A DNA stretch of 64,000 bases from the NCBI RefSeq assembly GCF_002775205.1, contig NC_036443.1:13403373-13467372 (forward strand). The letters are read 5' to 3'. The translations under genes were made by a program, and so were the position numbers. Below the pieces are notes generated by a model. The model had not been told where the DNA came from and did not search any database. It was given only the letters and a program-made list of their open reading frames with translations. Below are positions 37,080-50,599 of this stretch, one piece after another; position 1 is the first letter of the stretch, and each line of letters starts with the position of its first letter. The stretch is from Xiphophorus maculatus (Eukaryota > Chordata > Actinopteri > Cyprinodontiformes > Poeciliidae).

Positions 37080-37770
37080 AGAGTTGTTGGTGAAGGGGTG
37101 GGATGGGGGGCGTGCAGAGGAACCCCTAGCCCAGCAAGTTCAAAGCTTGCTGCATTGATTACATCATCGGAACAGGAGTGCTGGAATGGGACAATGCACC
37201 ATCGGGGGTGAGGGAGGGGGGGAGCAGTTAAGGGTGGAGGGTGGTGGGGGGGATTCATCTGTTTCTGTTCTGTCTCTGAACTCGGACACGGATATGTCAC
37301 GTGAGACGAGGACTCTGACGAGTAAATGATAGAGTTGATAGTGCATCTAAATATTCCTACGTCTGTGTATGTGAGAGTGTGTGTGTGTGTGCGTGTGTGT
37401 GTGAGCGTGCTGCTGTGGGCCAGCACTGCAGGAGTACATCTGCTGCAGGACACTGCAGGATCGGTGTTCTGCTGCCTCCTCACTGGCTCTTCCTCTCTTC
37501 TCTCTGTTCTCTGTCAGGCAATTTGCTCAAGGAGGATGGTGAAAGCATGTGCTGCATACTTTTCAGCAGGGGGGGGTTAAGTAGAAGAGAGAGAGGGAGT
37601 GCGGGGGGGATCACCGAGGTGCAATGCATGCCAGTGAGGCGCTTTGTTGGGCCAACTGTACCTGCAAGCAAGATTACAGTAGGAGAAACTGGAGAGCAGG
37701 AGAAAAGGAGGCGGAGGGTAGGAGAGGAGAGGAGACGGGTTGGGAGGTGGGGAGCAGGGCAAGAACAGAG
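37080..37770. other. G-rich plus strand block with potential G-quadruplexes
   Basis: Several runs of 3-7 G on plus at 37081-37112, 37204-37252 and 37567-37613, a (GT)n tract at 37376-37402, and a purine-rich stretch to 37770. Long open frames here (for example 37379-38056) are low complexity by-products of this composition. Confidence 0.7.
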
Positions 37771-38399
37771 GTGCAAGAAACATCAGGTGAGTGCGGCAGT
37801 TTCCTGTGCCGGCAGTGCAGCATTCAGCCCAGTGAGCCGGCGTGCAGGAGAACTGCAGATGTTCCTGTTTAATGTGAAGCTCACAGCGCAGAACCGTAGA
37901 GCCGTCCGCTGTGAGTTCTTCCACAGAGAGCCGTCTCAACGCCACGTCGTCTTAGCACCTTTACCTAAAGTGAACTCACTGCTGACCCAAACCCGGCTGC
38001 TCTCAAAACTTGTATTTTACACCGACTCACATTTTGAACATGCACCACCTCTATAAACTGTTTTTAAAATCTTGTTTTTAAAAGCTCTTAAAGTTTGGTA
38101 TAGAACGAGTAACATTGACTTTTGAGTTCTGACAAACTGCTGCAGTGAAATTATGGCCTGCAAGAGTATTTGTGCACCCAGAAGCATCACTGTTTCTCTT
38201 CATCAGTGTGAAGTCTGTATAAAGCATCCTCATATAGGACATCTGAGGAGTCATATTAGCACAACTTCAAGACTGCACCACAGCTTCCCTGTCCCACACA
38301 GGCCACTGTGGCCTCATTTTCATTTTCCCACTCACCTATAGACTCAGTCATCGTTGTGTCCTTACTCACTTCAAGCATTTTAATCACAATAAACACACT

Positions 38400-41300
38400 G
38401 TGTGAAATGTAAACACAAAGCTAGCAGGGGGCAGAAAAAAAAAATCAGCAAAGTCAGCAAAGATGGAAGTCTCCAGTAGAGGAGGGAACTCTTTGCATCC
38501 CGGTTAAGTTTTCAGTGCCCTTGTGAGAAATGGAGTCCTGTCGAGTGGCCGCTATCTGACACGCCGGCCGCTATTTCCAGCCTGTACTATGTGTTAAACA
38601 TGGATGAGGGAGCAGTGGAGCCTGACTGCTAGCCGAGTGGCTCTGTCTGTCTGGCCGCTGCCTGCAAGTGATGAGGGAGAGGCAGCCTGGAGCTTCAGCA
38701 CTGCAGGCATTCACACCGACAGGCACATATCAACTCATCTAATGCAAATCCGAGGAGCATGCCATTCTTTAGAAACAGGTCAGTAGCTAAAGCAGATGAG
38801 CATGCGAGGTAAAGCGGACTAGAGGAGGACGGGATATTTACCTACAGAAGAGTCTGGCACTGCATCACAGCGAAGGAGGAGAGGACGAAAACTTCTCTTC
38901 ACTCTCTGTGAGCCTCCTGGTCACTGGTGATGTGCTTTCATGGCGCGGCAAAGTTGACTGCAGCACTGCCTCCTGAACAGAATGACATTGTTTGCACTCT
39001 CTCTCCCGTTACTCCTCCTCCTTTCTCCGGTGCACGCTTGTTCCCCCCTCCTCTTCTTTGCACGCTCACTGGCAGCACAAACTGCACAGCTCAGCAGTGT
39101 TCCCCCACTGCCGCAGCAGATCCTGCATGAGCTCTGCGTATCTGAGAGGGATGGGACTTTTAAAGGGGAACGCAACCTCCAGGGTCAGTTGGTGTTGCAC
39201 ATCCTCTCCTCCCCTCTCTCCACATTCCTCAGCATCCTTCCTTCTCATCCTCTTTTTTTCCCTTCTTCCCAGAAGAATCATCGGTGTAAAGGACTCCTCT
39301 GAACAGAGAGACCCCCTCTGTGCAAACATAACTCACCATCCACTCATACTCATGTTATCACCAGGAGCTGTTCCTCATATATACATTCTGTTTCTTCTGT
39401 TTATTATCACTATTACTAATAATTCTCCAAAAGGTATGGAAATGTGTATTTTATTTAAATATTAAACAAAATATTCAATAAAGTAAAAAAAAAAACAACA
39501 ACAACTGAGTGGTATGAAAGGTTAAATTAAACTTTCATACTTTCATACAATTTTTTTAAATTTCTTTTAAAAATTCTTGCGAGGATAGATGTTTCCCAAC
39601 TCTTCACATGCAGTTTGCAATATTAGAAAGTGTGGCATTAGCCATATTATTTTATTTTACTCTTAAGGGTTGATTAAGTATATAAAAGACATAAATTGAT
39701 GTCACAATTGCAGTCATGCAACCCTGCAAACTGTCTCCTAAAGTCCTGTTTCAAGTTTAATTGTTCTCTGAGGTGCAGTACGAAATTCCCCTCAGTGGAG
39801 CAAAATGTCCTTAATCTGCAACTACCTACCTTTCATTACCCATGATGCAATGTTCTACTGGTGCCATTCTGCAGTGCGCTAGAAACAGAAAAATCTTGAC
39901 CAACTGAATTTGTCTCGTATAGATTACAGTGAGAGTGAGATCATCCATCATTTAGTCAGGCTTTAAGCGTCACTTTCTTTCCCCGTAACCCCCCACACCC
40001 CCGGATGATGTTTTACTATAAAAAGGACTTTTTTTTTTACAGGTTCAATTCCCAGCTTTCAAGTGATGATATTTGAACACTGTGCTGATAATGGTGTCTC
40101 CATTAGAAATCCTCTGTGTTTTACCCATTAGCGTCTTGGCTGTTTTCCTGCAGCAGTGCAGTGCTCTCTTCTTCTCACTGCAGGAGTCTTTTTTTTTCAT
40201 GGCTTCGTAGCGCCTTGGCCCTCAGGTAAAAGCCGCGAGGCTCAATTTACTGGAAATAAAAAATAATAGCTTCATTTATCTCAGGTTAACCCTGATCCCA
40301 TCTAGTCTAGGCTTATGCTCATCTCCTTCCAGCTCATTAGAGTTTGCATATTATGCGAAGGCTTTTCCCACAATTAGTTTCCAGCTTCACTCTTGTGAGA
40401 TGCAGCATTGGTGGTGCAGATTATTGAATCAGCACAAGTCCCACAACGTATTGTTGGAGATTCAGCTATGTGAGGCTTTTCATATCAATAAATGCTCATA
40501 TGAGTGATATCAGTAGTTATTGAGCTGTGATGTTATGAAAAATGTGACAATTTTGGATTATGGTTATGTGCAAATTCATCATCTATCAATATGATCTTGT
40601 TTGTTTTTAACTATATTCGAAATATTAAAAATGTTAACTGCATGCCCCAGCAGAGTCATGCTAGTAGGATTAATATTATTATTTTGATAGTTATTATTGT
40701 AGTTATAGTAGTCACAGTAACTGAGTAGGACCAGTAGTAGTTTTAGTGCTAGTAATAATAGCAATATGTTTAAGCATTTCACTCTGGCTTTCCCATATCT
40801 CACACAGGATGTATTCTCTCTTATATTTACCTATCTTAGTGGTCATAGAAAATATAATAATCTTGAAATCACCCTTTCCTTTTGTTTTAAAAGCAGAAAA
40901 GCCACAGCAAAATGCACTTTTTTTAAAATAAAAAATCATGGGGTGGATTGTTTACTCGACGAAAAAAATGAGAATATGTTGAATGTATGCATATATCCAC
41001 TTTGTTATACGTAAAAACGTAGGGACGATTTTTTTGTGTTGTTTAAAACACTTTTTTGCTGAATATTTTCCCTGAATATTATCTTTAGTGTAAGGAAATC
41101 AACAACCCGAACAGGGACATTATTGTTGCATATTTAAACCCTCTGTAGTAAAACATGAACTGTTTATGTGGAGAAAAGTGAGACTTGCACAATGGCGTTC
41201 TGGTGACACAGCTACACATCTAAAAATCAGAGTAAGAAAACTGCAGTAGAAATTATGCCTACATTAATTTAGGCAGAAAGACAGTTTTGTCACAGGTTTT

Positions 41301-42180
41301 AGTTATAATTTATGTGGCAAAGAGTAATTCATCACTGTTTTCAATTAAAGTCAGATCATGCTCCTCACAGAGAACTTCTAAATCCAGGATGATTTCACTT
41401 TTCTCTTGACTTCCTCCACCTTGCTGATCAAACTATCATAAAAATCTTCACTTTGTGGGATCAAAGTTGAGCTGGAGACTTTGCTATCACTACTTGGGTG
41501 TGTTTGGCATTGATGCCCAAGTTTGGTGTTCCAAAATTAACGTCATAACTCTTTGGCAACTTTTGATTCAGATATATTAACTCAAACAAACTAAACCTAG
41601 ACTCACCAGAAGAGAGATTTGTAAAGAAAATTATGTTTTCACAGAGTATTAACAAGGAGTCCAGCAGCTTGCATTAAAATAGCAAGTACATAGCTGCCTC
41701 ATTTCAGTCTGCACATCATCACCTTGGTACTCCCCACAATTAGATTGTTTTTACCAGCCACGATTAACAAATCTGACATTGCCTTTTATTATATTGACTT
41801 ACTGATGGACCAAATTCATGAATATGTCATTTGAGGTTCAAAGTAGGGAGTATATTTATCTTAGGCTAAAGAAAAGGGTTTCAGATAATCTACTATATTG
41901 ATGCTTTATACAAAATAGACACTGTTTCTTTGCATAAAGCCTTGTATTTTTATAGTTACTGTCCTGTGTTCTACGCAAAATAATCAAGATTTTTCTGCAA
42001 ATATCTTAGTACAGCTAAAATAAGACAAAACAAACTTATGAGAGACTTTTCAGCAAGAAACAGGAGCTTCCTTTAAGTCAGTCATTCTTGAATATTGATA
42101 AAAAAATGCCTTATTCCACAGGCAGATTATTTCACTTATAACAAAACATTTTTGCCATTTTATAAGTACTATTGTTTAAT
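38400..42180. other. Intergenic, no gene seen
   Basis: Mixed-composition DNA without recognisable coding exons. Stretches 38550-38800 and 40240-40440 are non-repetitive and of balanced composition, and are possible conserved elements, but nothing in the sequence proves function. Confidence 0.45.
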
Positions 42181-42187
42181 CAATATC

Positions 42188-42235
42188 AAGGAATTATTTG
42201 AACTAGAAACTAGGAACTAGTTCAAATAACTCCTT
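42188..42235. repeat. Inverted repeat, 19-bp arms
   Basis: AAGGAATTATTTGAACTAG (42188-42206) and CTAGTTCAAATAACTCCTT (42217-42235) are complementary with one mismatch around a 10-base loop. Confidence 0.85.
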
Positions 42236-43144
42236 GCTAACCCTGGTAAATGTCTGTATGGCAACCATTAAAGCTGAGAACCGTTTCCTCCATGTCATGC
42301 AGTCAAGCTGATCTGCATGTACGATCAGCTGCTGCTGCTGCAGTCTTGCAGCCACCATGCTCTCCTCTGCACTCTGTGACTCCTGGTGAAAATGCCCCCA
42401 CCAGCACATCCCTCCCATATCTCAAACCACGCTCAGTAATGACGTCCCTTGTAATGAATAAACCATGAGGAAGGGCCCTTTTACACATCCTATTGGATTA
42501 CCTGGCTATGCTTTACCTGGCTAATCTCACTTCAACACCTCTGGTTCTTTCTGACTTACTGTTACCCATTGTTAGCTCTCCAGAGGCTGCCAGAGGAATA
42601 AGGGATAAGGATCATAGATCATAGGGAGCAGAGTCCTCTATGTGCACTTATACAGTCATATTCAATCTTGGAGCAGGTGTTAAACACAATTTTTGTATTA
42701 AATGTTTTTTTTTTATTGTTCTGAAATAATCAAGATTAACTGATTATTGAAATAACTGTCAATTAATTGAGTACGGTAATCGATTAATTGTTAAATAGAA
42801 TATACAGACTGATAAAAGGCCATTTCCTGACAGAACAACACAGTCAGAGCAGTAATTAAGCCAAAAGTGTATAAAGTACATATATATTTTTAATTTAATA
42901 TTTAAAAAAACAACACAACATAACTTCTCAAGTGGCATAGTTTTGGCTTCACCTGGATAACGTTCTGAAAAAGGTGCTTGCAATCCAATTATTGATTGGT
43001 TAATTCAAAATCTAGTCCACAGATCAGCTGTTCTCTGCATTGATGTGAAGTTCAGCAGAAAAAGCTGAGCTTTTCACTAGATCGTGTTAGAAACATATTT
43101 AGCTTCATCCTTAACTGCAGATCATCAAATGTTCACTGAAAAAA

Positions 43145-43490
43145 ATTATAACACTTTATTTGAAGGGGTCTTCATAAGACTGAGATAAATATGAAATGAC
43201 ACCTGTCATGAATGTAAAGAAGTCTTTATTAATGTCTTTACATTCATGACAGGTGTTATTTCATGTTATTTAATGTTTATGACTGTTGTCATCACGTGTC
43301 ACTCGGTAAAAAAAAAGACACTTTTAATGCAAAGTTGCTCTAAAGGCTGCAATAAAAGTCCATTAAAAGTGCCAACTTTGCATAAAAGTGTATACTTTTA
43401 CCAAATAATGCAAAGTTGGCACTTTTAACGAACTTTTAATGCAAGATTTAGAGCAACTTTGCATTAAAAGTGTTATATTATTTTTGAACT
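43145..43490. mobile_element. Composite palindromic MITE
   Basis: Two nested palindromes. In 43188-43265, ATGAAATGACACCTGTCATG followed by AATGTAAAGA is inverted after a 14-base centre. In 43319-43480, ACACTTTTAATGCAAAGTTG followed by CTCTAAA is inverted at 43445-43480. The left border ACACTTTATTTGAAGGGGTC is typical of a widespread fish foldback/MITE family. No coding capacity. Confidence 0.75.
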
Positions 43491-45259
43491 TTTCTATGAC
43501 ATAAACGTTTTTTTTAGCACGGTTCCGTCCGATCCCTCTTTCGCATGATCTGAATAAACGCTTATAAACCCAAGTCAGTGATGAGAAAGGCTCAACTGAA
43601 GCAGGGAGCAGCATAAAGGCACCTGGTGCCGTGGCCTGAACTGTGACAGGATCCGTTTGAGGAAGTAAAGGTTATCTGTCATGTACGAACCTTCTTGACA
43701 CATACAGATAATGGAGTTAAGCCCAACCCATTGGCTGGTGAGTTAGTGTATGTTCTTTTTCCCTCCCTCTCAGTGTTTCTCTCCTTTTTTCGTGATTCAC
43801 AGCTCATTGCTCAGCTCTATTGATCTGTCCGGAAAAGATAATAGACACATTGATCCACAAGCTCAGCAGCTTGCTTGGTTTACACATCAGTTCGGACTAA
43901 TTCTCAATAGTCCTCAGTCAAGATGGAAATTGCTTTGACTGACAATTGACTTCTTGGTTTTGAAAACCGTGGATTTAAAAGTTGTTTTGGGAAGATATTC
44001 AGTTTCTTCCCGCTCGGCAGAAGACATTTTTGTCAAAGTAAAGAATTAATTGTTCGGCGAATTTTTTTGTAATCTTGTCAATGGAAAAAAATATGATTAG
44101 TAAAAACAAAGTCCCACAAAAGATTACAATATTAGAAATATTTTAAAAATATAAATACAGAATTTAAATACTTCAAAGCAATTTCCGAACAGTTACAAAA
44201 TGCATTAAAAGGTAAGACGATGTGAGATTAGCTGATTAAGCTTTTTTATTTGCTGGAAAGTTGTACAAATCCAACTTAATATGAAAATCAAATCAGAGTT
44301 TGATTCCTGATGTTGAGAGCCATGCCACATCTATCTCTGTTTACTGTCTTCAAATCCACAAAATCTTAAAAATAAAATGCTGAGAGGGCATTACAATATT
44401 CATTAATGTGAATATATACATTTTAAGTTTAAGAAGGAAAGAGCAAATTGTAAAAATACAGAATTTCAGTAACTAATTAGGCAGGTGGGTTGTTTCTAAG
44501 CATGTTTCGACGCCAGCTTTCAACAGTCGGATGTATTATCTATGCACAGTTTTAAATGAGCGCATTAAAGTGTTTTTATGTTCTGTGAAGGCCTCAAATC
44601 TTTGATAGAGAACATTAACAAAACAGCAACATAACGACCAAGGCACAAAGCAGGGTTAAGCTTTGGACATCTCAACGTGGAACAAAAAAACTAGAGCGAA
44701 GGTGGCACAAGTTCAGAACTGCTGTGACGTGGCTCTCCGAATGTTTTACTTTGAAAACATTGTATTGTACCACAATGTCCATAGGATTATTAGACATTTT
44801 GAACACTTTGCTTTTTCGGTTGTGAGACATGTATGAATGCTGCGCACTTTCCCAAAGTGTTTGTCCCTCAGTGCAATAAATATAACTTTACTAAATGAAA
44901 ACACATAAATGAAAAAAAAAACACCATGTGTATTAACTGGCTTCATCAAACGGTAAGTGGAGAGTTTAGTTAAGGAAGACTAAAATACTTCTTCCTCATT
45001 TGTTTCTGTCTGAAACTAACTAATAAGATAAAATGTAGCCTTGTGACATTCATGTGAACGTAGGAATTTATTTCCCAAAGGGGCAAAGTGCATATTAAAA
45101 ACCTGAACAGTTCATCTGGTTCATATCAACTAAAACTCTGTGTTAAATGGGATGTTCTTAATCGGTTGCTTTTTACATTTTTACAGGCTCGGCCCTGTAA
45201 TGCACTGCACTGAGTTTTTTCAACCGGGAACTTTTCTGTTCTGATTTTATGAAGATCTA

Positions 45260-45420
45260 AGAGTTTAGGGTCGGGGCAGTGGAGGCTGCTGCCTCACAGC
45301 AACCTCCTACGTTCACATATGATCCTGTGTTTGCATGGGATTTCTGTGATGCAATGGGATTTCTCCAGAATACCAGAGTCCTCCTCCCACCCAGATACCT
45401 GGATTTTAGGTAGTTGATAC
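45260..45420 (+). mobile_element. Strongly decayed SINE-like relic
   Basis: GGGGCAGTGGAGGCTGCTGCCTCACAGCAA, read in pieces (GGGGCAGTGG, CTGCTGCCTCACAGCAA), resembles the head of the SINE at 48495. The B box is eroded. A 152-codon minus-strand open frame across it is an artefact. Confidence 0.35.
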
Positions 45421-46164
45421 CGTTTGACTTACTGTGTTGTTGCTGACTGGCATGGCGTCCCCCATTACACTGCTGTCCTTGGCTAACATAAGAATACATG
45501 AGATAAATGAGGTTTGTTTTCTGGTTCTTGCATGATAAATTATAAATAGCCTTGGTGGAAGCAGCGTTAATTTTCTCTCCTAAGTGTTCTTGAGCCGAAG
45601 CCGCGGTTTCCCCTACACAATCGAGCCCAGTTATGCTGCAGTGTTGCTGGAGGATCTGAAGATTACATCTGTTAAATATTGATTCCAGGCTGGTTTCTTC
45701 GGTGCAGGAATGCATTCAGATTATCTGAATCCTTTAATGATATTAACATTTTCGTAAAATCTCCACATTCCTTTTCATTTTTACGCGTTGAGTGTACTTA
45801 AAGGGTTCATCTATTTCACGACACATCAGAGTGGGGAACTCATCCCCAACCTTTTCTAGACGCTGCTTTTACAGTTGCGCCTAAAAATCTTCAACCCTCA
45901 TTACTGCAGATTAGGTTTCTTGGTAAAACGTTTAATTGCTCAGATAACCGCAATTAACCAGTTGCACAGGATACGTTTAAATAGGTGCATACAACAAGTA
46001 CTACATGAGTTTTATACAAGTTAAACACTAAATCCCTCTGTCATTGACTTCTACAGCCTCAACAACTGCTACTTTGTGTATTTTGACAATTAGCCTAATT
46101 TTAATGCAGCTGTGTAACTGTGACTGTTTCCTAATTTGCCATCTAAAACTCTTTCACACATTCT

Positions 46165-46280
46165 TAACACAATGCATCCAGAAAGTATTTGTAGCACTTC
46201 ACTTTTCCACTTTTCATTATGTTACAGAATTATTACAAGCTTTGTTAGATTAATGTATTTCCTTAAATTTCCACACATAA
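46165..46280 (+). mobile_element. DNA-transposon end relic
   Basis: AATGCATCCAGAAAGTATTT, then CACTTTTCCACTTTTCATTA and TGTTACAGAATTATTACA. These are the recognisable start words of a common non-autonomous fish transposon family. Confidence 0.55.
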
Positions 46281-46759
46281 ATATCCCATTTTCTCGTGTG
46301 TAGAAATTTCAGGAAAGATATTAATTTCACACATTTAGGATTAACATAAGAAAATGTGGGTATAAAACTTTCATAATTGTGCTAATTGTTTGCCTACACT
46401 TTTATCTATGTTATTTCAGTGATTGTGTGAGTTCAGATAATTCTCATGTAATTTTGTCGTTTGTTTTCTTACGCATTTAGCACAATATAACTCTAGTTGG
46501 ACTGGATGATGGGATTCTGACTTTGCAGATGAAGACCTCTATTTCTCTGGACCAATATTTCTTTGCTGCCCCCATTTTTATTACCCCCCTTCACCCCTCC
46601 CAAAAAAAGCGAACAGATTGCTCACAGGGTGAAGTGGAGCTACAAAGAGAGCCGTAACAACAAACCAGCTCTCTTTTGCTGCCAGAGGAACGACTGCACA
46701 CACACACTCAGATTTTTACCTGGATGGAGAATCCCTTTTCTTTTTTTTTAAATTTCTTA

Positions 46760-47050
46760 TTTTTGATTTCTTCAGAGTGATATTAAGCGCCCTGCTGTGA
46801 AGACACAAACAATATGAAGTGTGGCGTATCTTTGGGGTCTCCTTCGGCGTGAGATGGATGGTGGTGAAGGAGCGGTGATGGAGAATGTCTGACAGCTGGC
46901 AGCTCTGTTGTAGTGAGCGAGCAGATGCTTTGTCAGCCGGCCCGCTTCTACAGCAGCGCCTAACACACGCATCAGTCATGACACATCTCTGTGGATGTGG
47001 ATCGAGCCATCGCAGAACTTCAGTTACATTTTTCCAGCACCCCTTCAGTA
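46760..47050. other. Possible regulatory or conserved non-coding stretch
   Basis: Non-repetitive, moderately GC-rich DNA in an AT-rich neighbourhood. Short open frames occur on both strands, and none is recognisable as a protein. Confidence 0.25.
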
Positions 47051-47994
47051 ATTTCTTTAAGACTAAAACTATAATGCAGCCATAAAAGTTTTATGTTGTC
47101 TGTATTTACCCCCCCCCGACTCTTTATGTACTTGAGATTAACTTGTATATATGTTCCTGCTGCAGTCCACCAGCGTATAATTAAAAGAAACAAAGTAACT
47201 TTTAACAGAAAATCTTGGAGCCAGCTCTTTATTCTGTTATTTGTGCACTGAAAAGCTGCCGAGCTGCTTATTTTAATCCTTTTTTTTTACTGCTGCATTG
47301 TGTTCAGGTTGCTTCTTGGAGGAGTGCCGCATATCCTCGACAGCAGCAGTCATTTGTAGAAGTGCGCTGACTCCTGGCCTACATTCGCCGCTGCCGTCAT
47401 GCTACAGTCAGAAACGTGTCGAGCACGCAGGGGCAAAGACAGATAATAAACCGTCTCCTCCAGAGGTGCTTTTTCAACGCCCGTGTCTTCGTATGAAGGT
47501 ATTCAGCTGCTGCAGTGTCTCTACAGGGGGAGTCCTGACTCGTGCACTGCTTCCGATAAAAAAAACCTCACACACACACACTCAACCTGTGAAAGGGCTG
47601 AACTCTCTAAGAGCAGCTGTACACTGGGAGATTTACAAAGACACAGAGTAAAAAAGATGAAAACTTTGCTTTTTTGAAGACTTTCATCAAATGTGATGTT
47701 CTAATTAATAACTGTGTACAGTGCTAAAAGACAGATCTCCTCTTACAGGTTTCAATTTTTGATTTTTAGTCACATTAACAAATTTTAAAACTAGTCAGGA
47801 ATATTTGAGTATTTACAAAATGCCTTTTTCGAACACCACCACACAAAGGTGAACACAAAAGCGTGTATTAGAGTATATTATATCTGCTGTAAAACTAACA
47901 TGCATTTTATATATATATATAAAAAAAAAAAAAGCACTTCAAACATGAGGCGGCATTGCTGATCCAGGATATGGAAGATTTGTTTTCTACCAGA

Positions 47995-48112
47995 AAATCC
48001 TGAGGGAAAATGTCCAGCCATCAGATTGTGATGTTGAGCTCAGGCACACTGGGGTTGTACAGTATAACAATCATTCGACGCTGTCCAGCAAGACCACCTC
48101 TGAATAGAAAAA
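47995..48112 (+). mobile_element. Tc1-type transposase relic
   Basis: AAAATGTCCAGCCATCAGAT, then GTGATGTTGAGCTCAGGCAC and CCAGCAAGACCACCTCTGAA. These words occur in dead Tc1-like transposases of fish. Frames are disrupted. Confidence 0.5.
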
Positions 48113-48489
48113 AATAAAGGTATTGGAGTATTGGAGTGGGCTGGTCAAAGTCTGTCTGAACTGGCTGCTCAGACTCAAAAATCCTCCTGTGTGGCTGAAT
48201 TAGAGCAGTTCTGCAAAGAAATGTACAAAATTTCTAAAAAGCGATTCAAAAAATCTCACGACTCCTTACTGCCAAAGTTTGATGGCATTTGCCAAGAGTC
48301 GGGGGAGAAATTACTTTCTCACATGAGGTCATTTGGACAGCTTTTTTCCCCCTCTAAATAAATGTTATTATTATTTGGAAACTGCCTTTTCACTCTGCGT
48401 ATTTCTGTTTCATTAAAGTTGTTTAATGATCTGAAACTTTTTGAGTTAAACCAGAAAAGTGTGGTTTTCAATTTGTAAGTCACGGCGCA

Positions 48490-48710
48490 AATCCAGGTGG
48501 TGCAGTTGGTAGCACTGTTGTTGCCTTGCAGCAAAAAGGTCCTGGGTTTGAATCCCAGCATTTGGGTCTTTCTGTGTGAAGTTTGCAAGTTCTCCCTGAG
48601 CATTCATGGATTCTTTCCAAGTACTCTGACTTTCTCTCACAGTCCAAAAACATGATCAGGTTTATTGGTTTCTCTAACTTGTCCTTTGGTGTGTGCATGT
48701 TCTGTGGACT
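48490..48710 (+). mobile_element. tRNA-derived SINE
   Basis: Head with A-box-like TGGTGCAGTTGG and B box GGGTTTGAATCCC, then GTCTTTCTGTGTGAAGTTTG and CACAGTCCAAAAACATGATC. This matches a very common fish SINE. Divergence is moderate and no clear target duplication was found. Confidence 0.75.
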
Positions 48711-50599
48711 GCTTATGCAACTCCTAAAAAAGGATGATATATATTGCCTTGTTTTTTTTTTTATAAGAACTCTCTGTAGCTAAAACGGAAATAACTAGGA
48801 TCGCATAATCATGAATACTTCACACGAGGATTGCAAACTTGCACCCTCAGAGACGCACTAGAAAGGATTTCTGGCCAGAGACTGTACATACATACCTCCA
48901 GGTTTAAATAAACATCTCATCATGTGTGCTGTTTTGTACTGAGGAGACTGTGTGGCCCATGCTGTGTTTTAGAATGGAGGGAGGGAGGAATACAATATTT
49001 TTTTTCTCATATTAAGTCTGTTTTTCCCCCAAAGAAAAATATGTAATTTTACAAGACTAAATATCAAGTGAAATAATAATTCGTTGAGAACATTGTATTA
49101 TTTAGCCAAGCATAAAAAAAAAACAAAACAAAAAAAAACAGGCTCTTCATAACTAAATTAGTCAACACAATGCAGAAATTGATACAGCAAATACATATTA
49201 CCCAACAGAGAGGCACCATGAAATTGCCTGGTCAACAGAAATGACTGATTTTCAGCTTAATGTTTTTTTTTGTTTGCTTAGTGACGACCACCGGGTCAGA
49301 ACCTCATTTTTTTTTCAAATCAGTGAATGTGCCACATCTAAGTGCTACAAGGTCATGCTAACACCACCCTTTTGCAGTAGATGTGGTTAGCTACACACTT
49401 CAAAACTGGGTTTGGAAAACATTTAATAAGCTTTCTAAAAAGCCTCCACAAAAAACCTTGACCTCAGCACCAGCCAGAGCCATAAGCCTTTTAAGGGCTG
49501 CAAAAAGCATCTGGTTTCGTTCAAACTTGTGAGGACAAAACCAAATATTAGCAGGAGTCGAAGTATATATATCTGAGATTGTGTGGATAATTTGGACCCT
49601 GTGTGGAGAGCAGAACTTGTGCACCAAACAGCTTCAAACACGTGCTGAATGTGTATTATCAGTCTACCCGGGACTAAGAAAGAATGACTCAAATAAATTC
49701 TGGAAATTTCCAAAGTGACGTTCCCCCGTGTGTTTAACCCTGCAGGTTTGAGGATGACCAATGGACTGGTCGACTCCTGCCACACCAACCAGCAGAAACG
49801 GTTCATTTTACCGCTGCGACGTTATTTAGAGCGTTAGGTTGTATTCAAATTAAAAGCCTTACCTTGTCACAGTAAAGACTGTTAAATGTAAGACAGTTCT
49901 AATCCGTTAGCATGTGTGTATGGAAAGACTGCTCTGCACATGGCCCAGCGAGGCGCCTCATCCACCTGGGAGCCATCCTGGTTGGATGAGGTGTGCTTGT
50001 TCCACTGCTGATTGCCTCTCCGTGTTACAGCAGCAATGCACCATTCAAGTATGCGGGCAACTTGACAAATGAGCAGCGATCTGAGCAGTGGGGGGATGCT
50101 TGTACTGCACCACATCCTGTCCCGTCCACATCCCCCTGCCCTGCAGTGGTTCACCTCCCTTAACAGATGCGCCTTTTACTCCAAACCGGCAAAAACACCA
50201 ATAAAAGTCACATAGGAGGAATACGGGTTCACTACCTGCTGACACGTGTAGAGAGAGGGAAGGAAGCTGTAGTGTAATTTCATTTTTATTCATTTATTTT
50301 TTGCAAAATGTTACTTATTTTGCACGTTTCAGATTGATTGTATTGTGGAATTAATTATATTATTAAATATTCAAATTATATTCATGTTTAGGTATTTAAA
50401 ATCATGTTAAGTGACATAATTTTAAAAAGTCTTTCTGGCTTTCAATATTATGGACACCGCTGTAAAAAAAAAAACCACTTTAAAATAATTTGTTTTTCAT
50501 CTTTAATATGATATTTATTGTGTACAATATAAATGAAAAAACAACAACAAAAACAAATCTGTTTGTAGGAACGATATAAAAAAACCAAAACATTTTAAA

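Noticed and set aside
37379..38056. 225-codon plus-strand open frame, one of the two longest in the window
   Set aside because: Composed of GT, purine and G-rich low-complexity sequence, opens MCVCACVCE from a GT repeat, has no recognisable domain, and overlaps similar open frames on the other strand.
38992..39465. 157-codon plus-strand open frame
   Set aside because: Ser/Pro/Leu-rich pyrimidine tract translation with no domain, overlapping other open frames in the same composition.
45257..45715. 152-codon minus-strand open frame
   Set aside because: Runs across a decayed SINE-like relic; the residues follow the repeat, and no protein family is recognised.
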